Shown in pieces: positions 11,100 to 22,129 of a stretch of DNA of 64,000 nucleotides. The notes beneath the pieces were generated by a model. The model worked only from the letters and a program-made list of their open reading frames with translations. It had not been told where the DNA came from and made no database searches. Both the position numbers and the translations under genes were made by a program. Source of the stretch: Prorocentrum cordatum (lineage: Eukaryota > Sar > Dinophyceae > Prorocentrales > Prorocentraceae); the NCBI GenBank assembly GCA_963575745.1, contig CAUYUJ010006336.1:110001-174000 (forward strand), in the 5' to 3' direction. Numbering within the stretch: the stretch's first letter is position 1; each line of letters opens with the position of its first letter.

Positions 11100-11285
11100 T
11101 CAGCGTCTCGTGGTCTCTCGTGTGGTCTCCCGTGTGGGCTCCCGTATGGTCTGCCGTGTGGTCTGCCGCACGGTCTCCCCCAGGGTCTGCGGCGTGTGGC
11201 CTCTCGGATGGTTTTTGTGCCCCGTGGTCTCCCGTCTGTTCTCCTGCAGGCGTTGCCGCATGTTCTCCCGTGTACAGTAGGACCG
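11100..11285. repeat. ~12-bp minisatellite, unit like GTGGTCTCCCGT
   Basis: About 14 degenerate units. The plus frame reads as Gly-Leu-Pro-Cys repeats for this reason only. Confidence 0.7.
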
Positions 11286-11499
11286 AGGCATAAGATCGAG
11301 GCCGGTTCGGGGAGGGTGCCCTGATGTTATCCGTGCTTGATGGATGTTCTTGTGTATCTCGGGGTCTCGGGGGAGTGCACCCTTGAATGTTCGTCAACTT
11401 GTCCAGCGGAGGGTCTCGTGTTCTCGAAGGATGTCATTATGTCTTGGGTTGAGCCGTGTTCCACACGTTGTCTCTACAATTGATCGTGAAGGCCTGCGG

Positions 11500-11664
11500 A
11501 GGGGGAGGAGGAGGAGAAGGAGGAGGAGGAGGAGGCGGAGATAAGGAGGAGGAGGAGGAGGAGGAGGAGGTGGAGGAGTACGAGGAGGAGGAGGCGGAGG
11601 AGGAGGAGAAGGAGGAGGAGGCTGGAGAAGGAGGAGGAGGAGGAGGCGGAGATAAGGAGGAATA
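11500..11664. repeat. (GGA)n array
   Basis: Purine triplet array containing a duplicated sub-block ending 'ggcggagataaggagga' (about 11,535 and 11,645). Confidence 0.9.
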
Positions 11665-11978
11665 GGATCATTTATATTGTTGTGAGTATTTTGCTCCAGG
11701 GTGTAAGGTGTTCAAGGCCGGGGGTGTGGGCCCTTCAGGATCCGGAATCGGTGGCTCGTGGTCTCCCTTGCGTTTTTTTGTTTCTCGTGGCCTTATGGCC
11801 TCCAAGTATGTTTCAGGAGGGGGGAAACACACAGAGACAATTAATCGTCGACTCCCAAGAAAGTATGGGAACGTATGAGAAGTGGGGGGAAGACGAAGAT
11901 CCGGAAAATATGGGAACATATGGGGAATCCAGGGATTTGTGTGTATTTATGTGTGTGTGTCTTTGGGCCCTCTGAATG

Positions 11979-13260
11979 TTATCCCGCATGGTCTCTTGTC
12001 TGGTTCTTTTCTACGAGCCTATTTTCATCACAACATACTTCAATCATCGAAGTGACATGATTTGTGCAAACTTCAGCGGAACATGTGCTGCCAATCCCGC
12101 TGCCGAGCTGATGCAGCTGCTTTTGCCTGATGTCGGAGCCTAAATTGGAAAGCTTCAACAGCGCGACAATCAACAACATCTCCTGGCAGATGGATGAAAA
12201 CCCTGACCATGCTGAAAGCGGACCCTCTCGCATTGCAGCGTGACCTGGCTCTAGCGGGTCGAACAGAGACTGGTTGCGACATTTGAGGGTCGTGTTGAAA
12301 CCGGAACTTTCCAGTTCCCCAATGGTTGGCCAGCATAATGCGGACATGTCAGGAGGAACCACACTTGTACAAGTTTCGAACACATACCTAAGATGGCAGT
12401 CTCGCGGCGCATGCTCAGAGGTGCTTATTCGTGCTCACGCAGCGCAGCCTCTTCGGAAATACCGATGTCGTTCAGGAGCTCGTCTTGCAAGCCATCCACT
12501 GCAGCGCACCCCGCTCAGGGTGATACATCGTCCTTTTGACGTAGGAGAATATATGGCACTTCTGCATCCTGATAAGCTTGTGGTTGCAATTTAAATGCCT
12601 TGCCCAGAGAAGCGCGCGCAGGCGCCAGCCTCCCTCAGCAGCGTGATGTTGCGTTGCCAGGTGCAAGTCAAAAGAAGGATCGAGTCGGGCGCCCCGTGGT
12701 TCGAGTTGTCGATGATGTGTATGCTCTTTTTGGTTGGTTCAAAATCCATGCGGTAATCGTGTCCCGAGGCATGAAGAGCCGCTTGACATGTGGATGCTTC
12801 AGAGAGCAACGTGTCGTTGCGAGTTGAGCCGGGAAATGCGCGCAAAGAGTCCAAATCGTTTGCGAAAGTGGCATCGCCGAGTTTGTGTTGTAGGACAACG
12901 CCACGAGCATTTGCATTGTAGACGTTCCAAAGTGGAGTGCCCAGGACAGTGCCTTGAAATTCCATGTCATGCAACTCGCAAGCGTCAGTCAAGACACCAT
13001 CCACCACGACATGGGCAGCCCTTGAGCCAAGTCAAGATGAGAGCACGAGGACGAATGCACTGTTGATTCATTTCGCTTCCAGCTTGTCGACAGGACGGTC
13101 CGCCCGCACATGGTCGAACGCGCCAGGCACATCCCAGCTGTGCGCGACAACGCGTTTGCCATGACCAATCTCCCTTTGCAATTTGCAAGCAGAATATTGC
13201 AGCTCGTCTTTGTAACTTCTTTGGGCGGCGTTCGATTGGCATTCCGAGAAGTCGTTGCCG
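11979..13260 (-). pseudogene. Decayed non-LTR reverse transcriptase
   Basis: Read on the minus strand, several frames together give an RT. DVPGAFDHV (about 13,110-13,135) resembles motif A. FQGTVLGTPLWNVYNANAR resembles the conserved QG..GPPLWN block. ATFANDLDSL (about 12,845-12,875) sits where FADD is expected, with Asn for the first catalytic Asp. Downstream, EGGWRLRALLWARH and HIFSYVKRTMYH match the post-RT segment of jockey-like elements. Frame changes and stops separate these blocks, so it is not functional. The assignment rests on motif order and is known for the RT family. The clade is inferred. Confidence 0.7.
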
Positions 13261-14290
13261 GTTGCAGGCAAAGGCGAATTTCAGAGAAGCGCGCCTTGAA
13301 CTTGCTAGCCTCGTCTTTGGGGCGGTCGCCCGCTGCCCAGAAGAAGTCTGAAGGAGGCGGGGCGGGGGCGAAGCCGAAAGCCCGCGCCGTGACACTTGAG
13401 CGCAACATGAGCGCCGCCACTGTTTCGAGGAAGGCTGGAAAATAAGAGCGCGCCGCCGTGCGCGGGCGGCATATTGGTTGAAGTTCGCCCAAGAACAATT
13501 TGAACAACACTTCTTCTTGTCGGCGTAGTCCTGGGTTCCTTCTCGTCGATGAGCCGCGGGCGCCTGTCGCCCAGCCGCGGGCGAGGAGACCCGCGGAAAG
13601 TACCCCGCCGAGTAGTGATATAGTGCTCCGCAGTTGGTGCGCTTGGCGGCCGCGCCGTCGGCGTTGCGATCCTGAAGACAAGTGCATCAATCCGTATTCA
13701 CAGAAGCGTCTTGGAGGGGGTCCCAACCAGCTGCGCCGCCCATTCAACGCTGTCTGCCGGTTGGCGCCGAAACGCTCGCGCGAACAGCCAGCTTAACAAT
13801 GGCGATGTTGCGCCCGCTGGCGCGGGGCACAGCTGGGCAAGTTATGCCAGAGATGAGGTCCTTGAGAACGGGTTCCAACAAGCAGTTGTCTCGAGTGCGC
13901 TTCCATTTTTTGCTCTCATGCCTGATCTGCCGCGCGTTGCCTGCCGCCCCCCTCCCATCGAGTTGCCGCTCGAATGCCGGGGCCGACGCTGGCCGTGGAC
14001 GTCCGCGTCGCCAACTGCCGCGCCAGCAACATTGAAGTCTTTCAGCGTCGCCCATTCGGCTTCGAAGGCGCGCGTCGACGCGCGCTCTCCATTGCAAGTG
14101 GGGCAACGCCACGCAGCGAGAACCATTGGTCCCTAATGCGCGCGAACAACGTGCCATGACCTCTCATGATCGCCCAGGGCAAGATATGAATGACATATGG
14201 TGCGCATTTGAGGTCGGAGAGTAGCAGCGAGCCCCCTCCTTTCCTCTCGATTGAGTTCGGCGCCCGCGCTAGCATGCCGCGAACGTTCCC
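13261..14290 (-). pseudogene. Possible upstream part of the decayed LINE
   Basis: Minus-strand frames are broken and only weakly protein-like, with no clear endonuclease motif. It lies where the endonuclease and pre-RT linker of the element at 11.98-13.26 kb should be, so it is tentatively assigned to it. Confidence 0.3.
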
Positions 14291-14449
14291 CATGCACGAA
14301 CGCGTTCATTATTTTCACTTCGCGGCCATGTATCCCGTTGATATTAGGGCCGAGCTCGAGGAGAGCCTCTCAGACTCTTCGACTTCTTCGGAGGGGCCAT
14401 GTGGCATTCCCAAGACGCCCGCTTGAAGCAAACGTCGCCCTGGCACTCG

Positions 14450-14575
14450 CCTCGGGACCGTCAAAAAAGATTCAGGATGAAAAACTGGTCCCCGGGAAGG
14501 GGTCCAGACCTTTGGGAGTTGACGTTGCGAACGAAATCACGACGTCGGGGGTATGGGAGCCCCGGACCCCATCTT
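14450..14575 (+). repeat. SINE-like dispersed repeat, copy 3
   Basis: 'gattcaggatgaaaaactgg', then 'aaggggtccagacctttgg', then 'aatcacgacgtcgggggt' in the same order and spacing as copies at 17.3 and 36.7 kb. Confidence 0.7.
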
Positions 14576-15269
14576 TCCGCGGTACTTTTCGAGCCGACTC
14601 GATCTTCTGGTTGACCCAAACGGGGGTCCAGCGACAAGGGGGTGGTGCAACAGACTTGGCGCAACAGATCTGTGGGGTTGCAATCGATTTGCGGTGTGCA
14701 GTACATTCGGTGCGCAAGTGTATTGCCGGGTTTTCGCGTGTAATGCGTTAGCTGCAATACAATGCAACACAATTATCTGGCGCAATACATTTGCAAAACA
14801 ATTGCCCCTAACCTAATGCAACACCCCCTTTCAGCTGGGCCCCCTCGTGGGTAAACCAAAGCTCTGTGAGGGCCCTGGGGCCCGAGACTGGGTGAAGACG
14901 CCCCTTGTGCAAAAAATGCAGCGCCAGGATCTCAGGGAGCGCGCGTCCGCTGCTGTGCCGCGCCCGCGGGCGCGGCCCAGTGCTCGGGAGCGGGGGCGGC
15001 GGGCGCAGTTGGCAGGGCTTGCGTGGGGGGCGGTGTCCTGGCGGCAGCATGGCGGGGAGAGCTGCCCGGCCCCTCCGAAACGAGTCTATCCGGCGCGCCG
15101 AATGGACCCCATCGAGCGCGCGGTGTGGGAGGTCCTCACAAATCGGCCCGCACAAGATGATGGAGCATATCCGGCGCCGAATGGGCCCTCGAGATCAGAG
15201 CCCGTCCGGCGACGAAGGAGTCCATCCGGCGTCAAACAGGCCCAGACATTTGCAGATGATTTTTTCAAT
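14576..15269. other. No gene seen
   Basis: 14,640-14,820 is richer in A/T and repeats 'gcgcaa' and 'tgcaa' words. 15,080-15,240 has a loose repeat around 'atccggcgccgaa'. Nothing supports a coding region. Confidence 0.4.
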
Positions 15270-15405
15270 CCGCGGCCCCAGAGGTCCCGACCCCTTCCCC
15301 GGGGGTGGTTTGTCGTCCCGGATCCATTTTTGATGGTCTCGGGTGCCCGATCACGGGCCCTGGAGGCCGAAATCCAAGAAAATCCGCCGGATTGAAACAA
15401 TCAAA
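15270..15405 (-). repeat. SINE-like dispersed repeat, copy 4
   Basis: On the minus strand it reads 'ccccggggaaggggtcgg' followed by 'gacctctgggg', preceded by a 'ttcggcctccaggg' word also found upstream of the core in the copy at 17.2 kb. Confidence 0.65.
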
Positions 15406-15609
15406 TCCTCGGATCTTTGGGGAGGCCATCCGGCGAGCCGATACGCGCCGCCTCGTCGCGGGGGACCGCGGGACTCGATCAGGCGGGGACCTCTTCTCCG
15501 GGGCCGTCCTCCCAGCCCGGGCCGGCTTTCGCGGCGGGCGGTCCCCACAGCGGCTGCGCGCTGGAGGGGCCAGTTGCGCCCCGCAGCGGCTGCGCGCCAC
15601 AGGGGGTCC

Positions 15610-15888
15610 CTCCCGAGGCAGGGTCTCCCCAAACCAACCGGGTCGTTCCAAACCATATGTTGCGAGGCAAGACGACCAGGTCTGCCCATACCAAATCCGG
15701 GTCTTCCCAAACCAACCGGGTGTTCCCAGACCAATCGCCCGGGTCTTCCCAAATTAAACGGGACTCCCCAAACCAACCGCCCAGGTCTTCCCAAACAACC
15801 AACCGGGTCTTCCCAAACTAGTGTCCCAGATTTTGTCAACCAGTTGGGTCTCCCCAAACCAATCCTCAGGTCTTCCTAAACCAATCGG
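15610..15888. repeat. ~19-bp minisatellite, left block (TCTTCCCAAACCAACCGGG)
   Basis: Repeated 'gtcttcccaaaccaaccggg' variants, about 12 units. The same unit resumes at 17.04 kb beyond the 12-bp array. Confidence 0.75.
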
Positions 15889-17035
15889 GTCTTCGTCTGG
15901 CTCTCGTTCTCGCCTTCGTTTTCGCTTTGTTCTCGTTCTGTGTTAGCCTTCGTTCTCGTCCTCATTCCCGCCTTCGTTCCCGCTTGTGCCTTGTTCTCAT
16001 TCTCGCCTTCGTTCTCTCGCCTTCGTTCTCGCCTTCGTTTCCGCCTTCGTTCTCGCCCTCATTCTCGCCTTCGTTCTCGCCTTCGTTTCCGCCCTCGTTC
16101 TCGCCTTCGTTCTGGGCCTTCGTTTCTGTCCTCTGTCTCGCCTCCATTCTCGCCTTCATTCTCGTCTTCGTTTTCGCCTTCGTTTTCGCCATCGTTTCCG
16201 CCATCGTTCCCGCCTTCGTTCTCGCCTTCGTTCTCGTTTTGGTTTCCGCTATCGTTCCCGTTTTCGTTCTCGCCCTCGTGCCCGCTCTCGCATCCGCCCT
16301 CCTTCCCGCCTTTGTTCCCGCCGTGTTCCCTGTTTTGTTCCCGCCTTTGTTCCCACTCTCGTGCCCGCCTTCGTCCTCGCACTCGTTCCCGTCTCATTCC
16401 TGCTTTGATGGGGGGGGCCCTGCCAACCGCTTGCTCCGCCTGGGAGTTGAGGAGCGTCGACGTGCAGCAACCGCAGCGAAGGCGCTCAAGGTTCGCAACT
16501 GGCCGGAGTGTTATCGCCATTGTTCCCGTCTATGTTTCGTCATCGTTCGCGCTATTTTTTGCCGCCTTCGTTCTTGCCTTCGTTCTCGCCTTCGTTTTCG
16601 CCTTCGTTCTCGCCTTCGTTCTCGCCCTCGTTCTCGCCCTCGTTCTCGCCTCCGTTCTCGCCTTCGTTCTCGCTTTCGTTTCCGCTTTCGTTTTCGCCTG
16701 CGTTCTCGCGTTCGTTCTCGCCTTCGCTCCGTTTTTGTTCTCGCCTTAGTTTCCGCCCTCGGTCTCGCCCTCGTTCTCGCCTTTGTTCCCGCCTTCCGTC
16801 GCCTTCGTTCTCGCTCTCGTTCCCGCCTTCCTTGCCGCCGTCGTTCCCACCTTCGTTCTCGCCTTCGTTCTCGCCTTCGTTCTCGCCTTCTTCCCCGCCT
16901 TCGTGCTCGCGTTCGATATCGCCCTTGTTCCCGTTTTCGTTCGCGCCTTCGTTCTCTCCTTTGTTTTCGTGGATGTCGACATCGTTCTCGGCTTTGTTCC
17001 CGCCTTACCTTCGTTCTCGCCTTCCTTCTAACCTT
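15889..17035. repeat. ~1.15 kb 12-bp minisatellite, unit CGCCTTCGTTCT
   Basis: About 90 degenerate 12-bp units on the pyrimidine-rich strand, interrupted at about 16,405-16,530 by a non-repeat segment. Because 12 is a multiple of three, frames stay open for hundreds of codons with 4-residue periodicity. None is taken as a gene. Confidence 0.9.
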
Positions 17036-17039
17036 CGTT

Positions 17040-17195
17040 CCCGCTCCCGTTCCCAAACCACGCGTCCAGGTTTGCTGGTTCCCAAACCGCGTTCGGTTGA
17101 GAAGTTCTCAAACCGAGATTCCGAGTGTTGCCAAACCGCCTGGGTCTTCCTAAACGAACCGCCCGGTCTTCCCAAACCAGCCATGTCTTCTAATT
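17040..17195. repeat. ~19-bp minisatellite, right block
   Basis: 'cttcccaaacca' and 'cttcctaaacgaaccgcc' units related to those at 15.6-15.9 kb. Confidence 0.7.
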
Positions 17196-17221
17196 TCCCC
17201 CTCCAGACTCCCTCGCGCCAT

Positions 17222-17390
17222 GATAAAATCACGACGGGGGGGGGTCGCCGTTTTCGGCCTCTGGGGGTCCTAAGGTCGGGGCCGTCTAGAAACGGCTCGG
17301 GATGAAATACTGGTCTTGGGCAAGGGGTCGAGACCTCTGGGGGTCGACGTTGAGGGGGAACAAAAAAACGTCCGGGGTAAGCCGAGCTCC
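17222..17390 (+). repeat. SINE-like dispersed repeat, copy 5
   Basis: Among the most complete copies: 'ttttcggcctctgggggtcc', 'aaacggctcgggatgaaata', 'aaggggtcgagacctctggg', 'ggtcgacgttgag'. The word GGGTCGAGACC matches 10 of 11 positions of an RNA polymerase III B box (GGTTCGANNCC). Confidence 0.7.
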
Positions 17391-17869
17391 TCATGTTTTC
17401 TGCCCAGGGCCATTCTTGTGTGCAGCGGCCTCGAGACATATGTGTTCCCGGCGGCGTCTGGACCCGATGCGGCAGCTGGGCGCCGCAGGACCCCTTGCAG
17501 GCCTTGGCGAAGCTGCTGCCCAGTGACGGCGACGACGACTTGCAGGAGGACTCGATCCGCGGCCCCCTTGCGCCAGGGAGGAGGGGGGGCCTCCCTCCTC
17601 CCTCCTCCTTCCTCCTCCTTCCTACTCCCCCTTCCCTCCGCCCTGAGTCGGCGTTGGAGGCTCAGACACTTAGAGAATCGACGGAGAGAGGAGTTGCTAA
17701 GACTCTCTCACGCGACGACCGCCCCGCAATCGCACGGGCCAGAGAGGGAGCTAATGGGGCATGGCAGATGGATGGCGATTGCAGCGCTCTTGTCACGGGC
17801 GCTGTCGAAGCTGATATTACACAATCCTCTTGCGGCAAACGCCACGGACATATAGGAATATATGTATAT
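17391..17869. other. Start of repeat unit copy A, poorly preserved
   Basis: From about 17,640 the DNA aligns with 26,770 onward ('agtcggcgt.g..gctcagac', then 'gccagagaggga' and 'ggatggcgattg'). No protein is resolved here. A pyrimidine run lies at 17,590-17,640. Confidence 0.5.
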
Positions 17870-18510
17870 ATGCAATGCACCACGAGAGTGGGATGCGATT
17901 GTGCTGACAAGGACTCACCAACGGGCTGGGCCAGAGCCGATGAAAAGACGAAGCACAAATATCATACGGCATTGCAGTTCGGGGCGAAGGGAAAACGGAT
18001 CAACAAGTCATGTGGTGCGACGCTCCTGGTTTCTAACGAGATGATGACAGACAGGGCCTTCCACGCGCAATACTCGCCTCCTGCCCAACTACAAGGTAGA
18101 ACGGCAGGTTTCTGATTGAGGACAAGAGCGCACGACGTCACAATAGTAGCAGTCTGTACCGCCAGACAGACGGGCACACGAACAATGGAATGATTTCAAC
18201 AAAAAAACATGACGCGTGTCGAGAAAAAGTGCGACGATAATGCAACGATGCAGGTGGCATGTGTATTATCACTGTGGGGCGGGACATCAACAGCCAGTTG
18301 GGGATGCATCGGTCAGACAGCAGGGGCCTGGTGGTCAGCAGGCACGATTCAAGGAAACATGCATCAGCAGTGGGACCAGTGGCTAAAGACGTGGAGAACG
18401 AAAGCGGCACAGCAGTCAGGGAATTCTGTGTTCACAGCCTTCTGTCGGTGGTCACGACCTTTATTGATTGTGGGCCGAATTTCTACCATGTAAAACAAAC
18501 GAGAAGATGA
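17870..18510 (+). pseudogene. LINE endonuclease-like segment, unit copy A (decayed)
   Basis: It aligns at DNA level with 26,995-27,640 (offset about 9.12 kb). Shared features include a peptide around REWDAI (here decayed) and then GRDINSQLG, corresponding to the GD.N...LG block of AP endonucleases, VVSRHDSRKHAS, and AKDVENESGTAVREF, which resembles the N.NG..f region. These follow the order of the endonuclease domain of non-LTR retrotransposons. Stops and frame changes make it non-functional. It leads into the pre-RT and RT parts of the same unit. Confidence 0.55.
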
Positions 18511-18825
18511 GGCCGAGCAATATAGACCACATTGCAATACCGACGGGGGCGCTACCCCGCGTGCGGAGGTGCGCAGCACCGAGAGGAGTGGCAACGAGAC
18601 TGCAGAATATCAAAGCGAGAGCACACAGAGACCATATCCCATTAAGCTTGGATATCGGATTGGAACACCACTCTCATGTCCCGGGCAATCACAGACAGCA
18701 AAGAGCAGACACAGAGGTGGACCGCAACATCCTGGCGGAGTGCTTGAGGAAAGGTCGACTGAAAGCAGGATTCTTGCGCGTTCGACCGCCACCAGCAGCC
18801 CGCCCAGTCACAGCAGCCAGGAGGA

Positions 18826-18960
18826 GCATTGGCGAGGTTCTCTCGGAGTGCGACCCAGGCTGGCCCTCCAGGTGAGCATTAACGAGGCTTTCTCGGAGCG
18901 CATCATAAGAAGTCCCTGCGGACCCCCAGGAGGAGCATTAGCGAGGTTATCTCGGAGTGT
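18826..18960. repeat. Palindromic hairpin cluster 1A (three copies)
   Basis: Three 26-nt copies begin at 18,826, 18,876 and 18,935, of the form GCATT-n-GCGAG-loop-CTCGG-AGTGC. The inner stem CGAG/CTCG is kept. Spacing is 50 and 59 bp. Confidence 0.75.
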
Positions 18961-19149
18961 AGCTCATGGGGAGCTCGCGGCAGACGAAGATTGGAGTTAA
19001 CTGCAGGCGCGCCCTACAGCAGATCATATGAAGATAAGGTGGAGCGAGGCGGGCAGAAACGCCATGAAAAGGGGCGTTCCTGGTCAGGAAGAAGAAAGGA
19101 GACAGGGGGGCGGCCGCAATCCAATTACTACAACACTCCCTACCAGCCG

Positions 19150-20095
19150 AAAAGAGGAAGCTAAGCGTGGACACGGTAGACCCTGACACGCAGGGGAGAC
19201 TGGGGCAGATCAAGCAGGAGCTGGCGCAGATGCAATATGCGCCACGCAAGCGCAGGGCGGAGCTGGAAACGGCAAGAAACAAAGAAGCTCGCAGGGGAAA
19301 TATGGAGGCATACGCGAACAACGACTCCAGCGATGCGCGCGGGTTCGAGGTATACTATCAGAGGCTTGGCGAGGGCCAAACGTCTTTATATTATTTCTAA
19401 GCGCGGGCCTGGTGGAGCACGGGGGAGTGGCTCATTGAGCGGGGCGAGCGCCCCCTATGAAAGGGGGGTCGGTCGGCAGCCGAGCTGGTGGATTTGGAAG
19501 AGTATGAGAAGGAGCATGATGAGATGATCGCAGAGGATGCCGCATCCACTGGATATGGAGCTGAGAGCACAAGTGGAGAGGTACAAGAGAGACATGTGAT
19601 AGTACTTCACGACAGCGGCAAGAAGGCGAGCCTTCCCCCCGTGGGGCGTGCCAGTCGAACTTGCGGACGACACGAGAACCCGCAGTCAACCTGGAGGGCC
19701 GCGAACAGCCGAGCAATAAGCTAGAGGAGCAAAACATGCGAGCGGCGGAGAAGCGCGATGACGAGGCGGACTTGGACATGTACATCGCGCTTTGCAGACG
19801 CTAAGTGGGAGGGTCTATGCAAAAGAAGATGGTTGGATATCCGGCATGGCTTTGGGCGCTGGGAACAGCGTGGGCGACGGCGAGGCTTTGGGGGCGACAG
19901 AAAACAAAGCGTGCCACCTGGGGGGATGCGAGAAGGCTGGGCCGGGATCTTCTGCGCTGAAAAAAGAAGCGAGCACGGGGCGCAGGGGCGAGCTGGAAGG
20001 CATCTGATCACGGGCCGCCAATCGCAATCCACGCCGCTGGACTGGCGCGGGCCCGTTGACTTTGCAGCGGAGACGGGCAATCAAAAGAAGGAATA
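19150..20095 (+). pseudogene. LINE pre-RT region, unit copy A
   Basis: Frames here align with 28,100-28,965. GRLGQIKQELAQMQYAPRKR corresponds to WLADIEEELANIQNAFQRRR of copy B. VDLEEYEKEHDEMIAEDA corresponds to LDVEEYGEEHNEMSAERM. KKASLPPVGRAS corresponds to KRGASPPWGAPVEV. The 3' part shares 'cgccagtcacaagccacgcc'-like DNA with copy B. It is the linker between endonuclease and RT in a LINE ORF2. Several frameshifts are present. Confidence 0.55.
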
Positions 20096-20279
20096 GGAGG
20101 GGGAACAGTCATGCGCGCCTCATGCGCACTTGGAATGGCTTTTTCAAAAAATGGCACCCGTCCCAGAGGACCCGCACCGAAGAACCCATGCTCGGCACAG
20201 GCAGGGCTGAGGAGCAGATCGGTGGAGCACGCGATTACTTGCGCTGATGTTACACAGCGGCGAGCAAGACAAGCAGGGG

Positions 20280-20690
20280 CGAGCGCTATCACAAGGGAGA
20301 ACGATTGTACGAATGCATTCGCAAGTGCGAAACGGCCCCTACCAGTGGCATCAGTCTTCGCCACGTCAAAAGAGGGGATTGACTATTGCGGCCGATGCGG
20401 CCGAGGCGCTGCGCCGCGCGTCCATGGGCATGGAATGCGCAGACGCGCGGCTGCATGCAAGGACAACGAGAGGGGCGCAATTTGGATTAACCCCGTGCTC
20501 AAGACAGTTCAACGACACCTGCAACCCGCAAGTGGGGCAATGAGACCGGGGAAAAAGATATCGGGGCGAGGTGCAGACATTGCGTGCCGCAGTGGGCCCA
20601 GTCAACAAGCAGGGGCACGGCCTCTCGCTCAACGCGCTCGTGGACGACATCGCCAAGACCCGCGCGGAGGTCTCGTCGGGCCCGATCCCT
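20280..20690 (+). pseudogene. LINE reverse transcriptase core, unit copy A
   Basis: Motif A appears as NDCTNAFASAKR at about 20,300. The conserved GAQ.G block appears as RGAQFGLTPCSRQ at about 20,473-20,515. Motif C appears as LSLNALVDDIAK at about 20,620-20,660, where the Asp pair of VDD is retained. The aligned copy B (29.1-29.55 kb) has GDI instead. Known: these three motifs form the catalytic palm of reverse transcriptases. The reading frame changes between motifs, so the copy is inactive. Confidence 0.65.
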
Positions 20691-20703
20691 TTGGCATTTG
20701 GAG

Positions 20704-20823
20704 TTCGCGAGGTAATCTCGGAAAACCAGGTGGAGCTCGGCGAAAGCGAGGTTATCTCGGTTCGCGCAAGCTCTCAGCCCCAATTCGGCACTAAGCGGAA
20801 GCGAGGATATCTTGGTTTGCCCA
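20704..20823. repeat. Palindromic hairpin cluster 2A (three copies)
   Basis: Copies near 20,704, 20,742 and 20,799. The second has a different but still complementary outer stem, CGAA/TTCG, around GCGAGGTTATCTCG. The third is degenerate. Confidence 0.6.
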
Positions 20824-21598
20824 AGAGCCCAGGCGACAAGTATCGCGGTGCAGATCAACGCCACCATCCAGCGCGTGGAAAGCAAGCAGGGGAAAAGTGG
20901 ATGGGGCCTGAACCCAGCCAAGACCGACCACCCGGTGGCTCTGCGGGGACCAAGGCGAGATGGGACCGCAAGGCAGCTGCAGAGAAAGAGGAAATTCAAG
21001 GGCACGCCGACGAGGGAGATCCGCACCTACCAGGAGATCAAGGGCACGCAGGAGAGATGAGGAGGAGGTGCGGGGCCATGCAGCTTGCCAACAGGCAGTG
21101 CGGGTGCTCCTGGTCTTCAGATGCTACAGACGGAATGCAGAAGGAAATGCCCCGGGCGTTTATTGCGGGGGGTGGGCCCCAGCGGGCTGGCGGCACTTGT
21201 GCTGGGAAGAACGTCGCCTGAGGGCACTCGACAGTGCGACGGTACTCCATTGGGGAAGGATGGCAGGAGGCAGGATGAGCTGGGGGGGGTGGGGGGGCGG
21301 ACGGCGCAATTGGGTGCTGCGCCAGCCAGGAGGTGTTCAGGGGGCGGGGGGGTCCGCGCTGCCTGGCGGCCTCGAGGATGCGAAGGTTACGGTGGCACAG
21401 GCAATGGGCGAACATCTCCAGGGGATTTTGGCAGCGCGCTGGCAGCGGCGTTTGGAAAGCCGATGTTGGACTGTCTCTGCCAGGTCAAGAGAATGGAACA
21501 TGCGCGGGTACATGCAGCTTCTACACTTTAGGCCAAGCAGGTGGTTGGAGACTTTCGGGCGCTGGCGGAGGTCAGCGAGGATGCGCGGAGCTGGTGCC

Positions 21599-21670
<72 letters not shown>

Positions 21671-21900
21671 TACATCTCAATGTTCAAGACAAGGCGAGGG
21701 ATTGGGGGGCGCGGGCGGGGCTGGACCCCAGTATCTTACGCCGCGCTTGAGCAGCATGGGGCAATGCGCTGCCTGAGATTGCGGTGGGCGGAGGAGTGGT
21801 GGCACAGTTTCGGGGCAGAGGGGCAGGCGCGCGGGGCGCAATTTATTGCGGCGGCGGCGCCGGCAGGGCCAGGGAGTTGCGCGCGACTGTCTTCCTTTGA
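20805..21900 (+). pseudogene. LINE RT thumb and C-terminal region, unit copy A
   Basis: INATIQRVESKQ followed by GWGLNPAKTDHPVAL resembles the RT thumb (G...N..KT). Next come a GPSGLAALVL segment and a GKDGRRQDELGG segment that align with 29,690-30,700 of copy B (SLKPAKTNRLVFL and AGGRMSWTREGG). The far end shares LRWAEEWWHSFGAEGQARGA with the B frame ending EGQTRGAQFAAAAA. Frameshifts and a (GA)n expansion interrupt it. Confidence 0.5.
21601..21667. repeat. (GA)33 microsatellite inside decayed LINE
   Basis: A pure GA run. At the aligned place in copy B (about 30,396) the DNA reads only 'ccgcagaggc', so the array arose in copy A after the copies diverged. Confidence 0.9.
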
Positions 21901-22129
21901 TCACCAGCCTGGTGATAACGGATCAATGTCGTTGGCGCGTGAGCTCGTTCCGCGACGAAAAAAGCGCGACGGGGCATGTCATGGGGGCGACGGGGAGTCA
22001 CGGGATATGCTACGAAACGTAGAAGTTGTTGGAAGCATCCCGCGCGCGGGCCCCCTTCCCTCGCCTGCGCCCCCTGCGGCTTCCAGGCTCAATCCTTGGA
22101 AGGCGCTCAGACGCGCGCTCGCTGCCCAA

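Noticed and set aside
13015-13040. Partial spliced-leader match TTGGCTCAAG on the minus strand
   Set aside because: Only ten bases, and it falls inside the RT relic where it encodes the expected Leu-Ala-Gln-Gly, so no SL is implied.
15927-17305. Long frames with repeated Phe-Ser-Pro-Ser or Arg-Leu-Arg-Ser
   Set aside because: 12-bp minisatellite; 12 is divisible by three, so frames stay open without selection.
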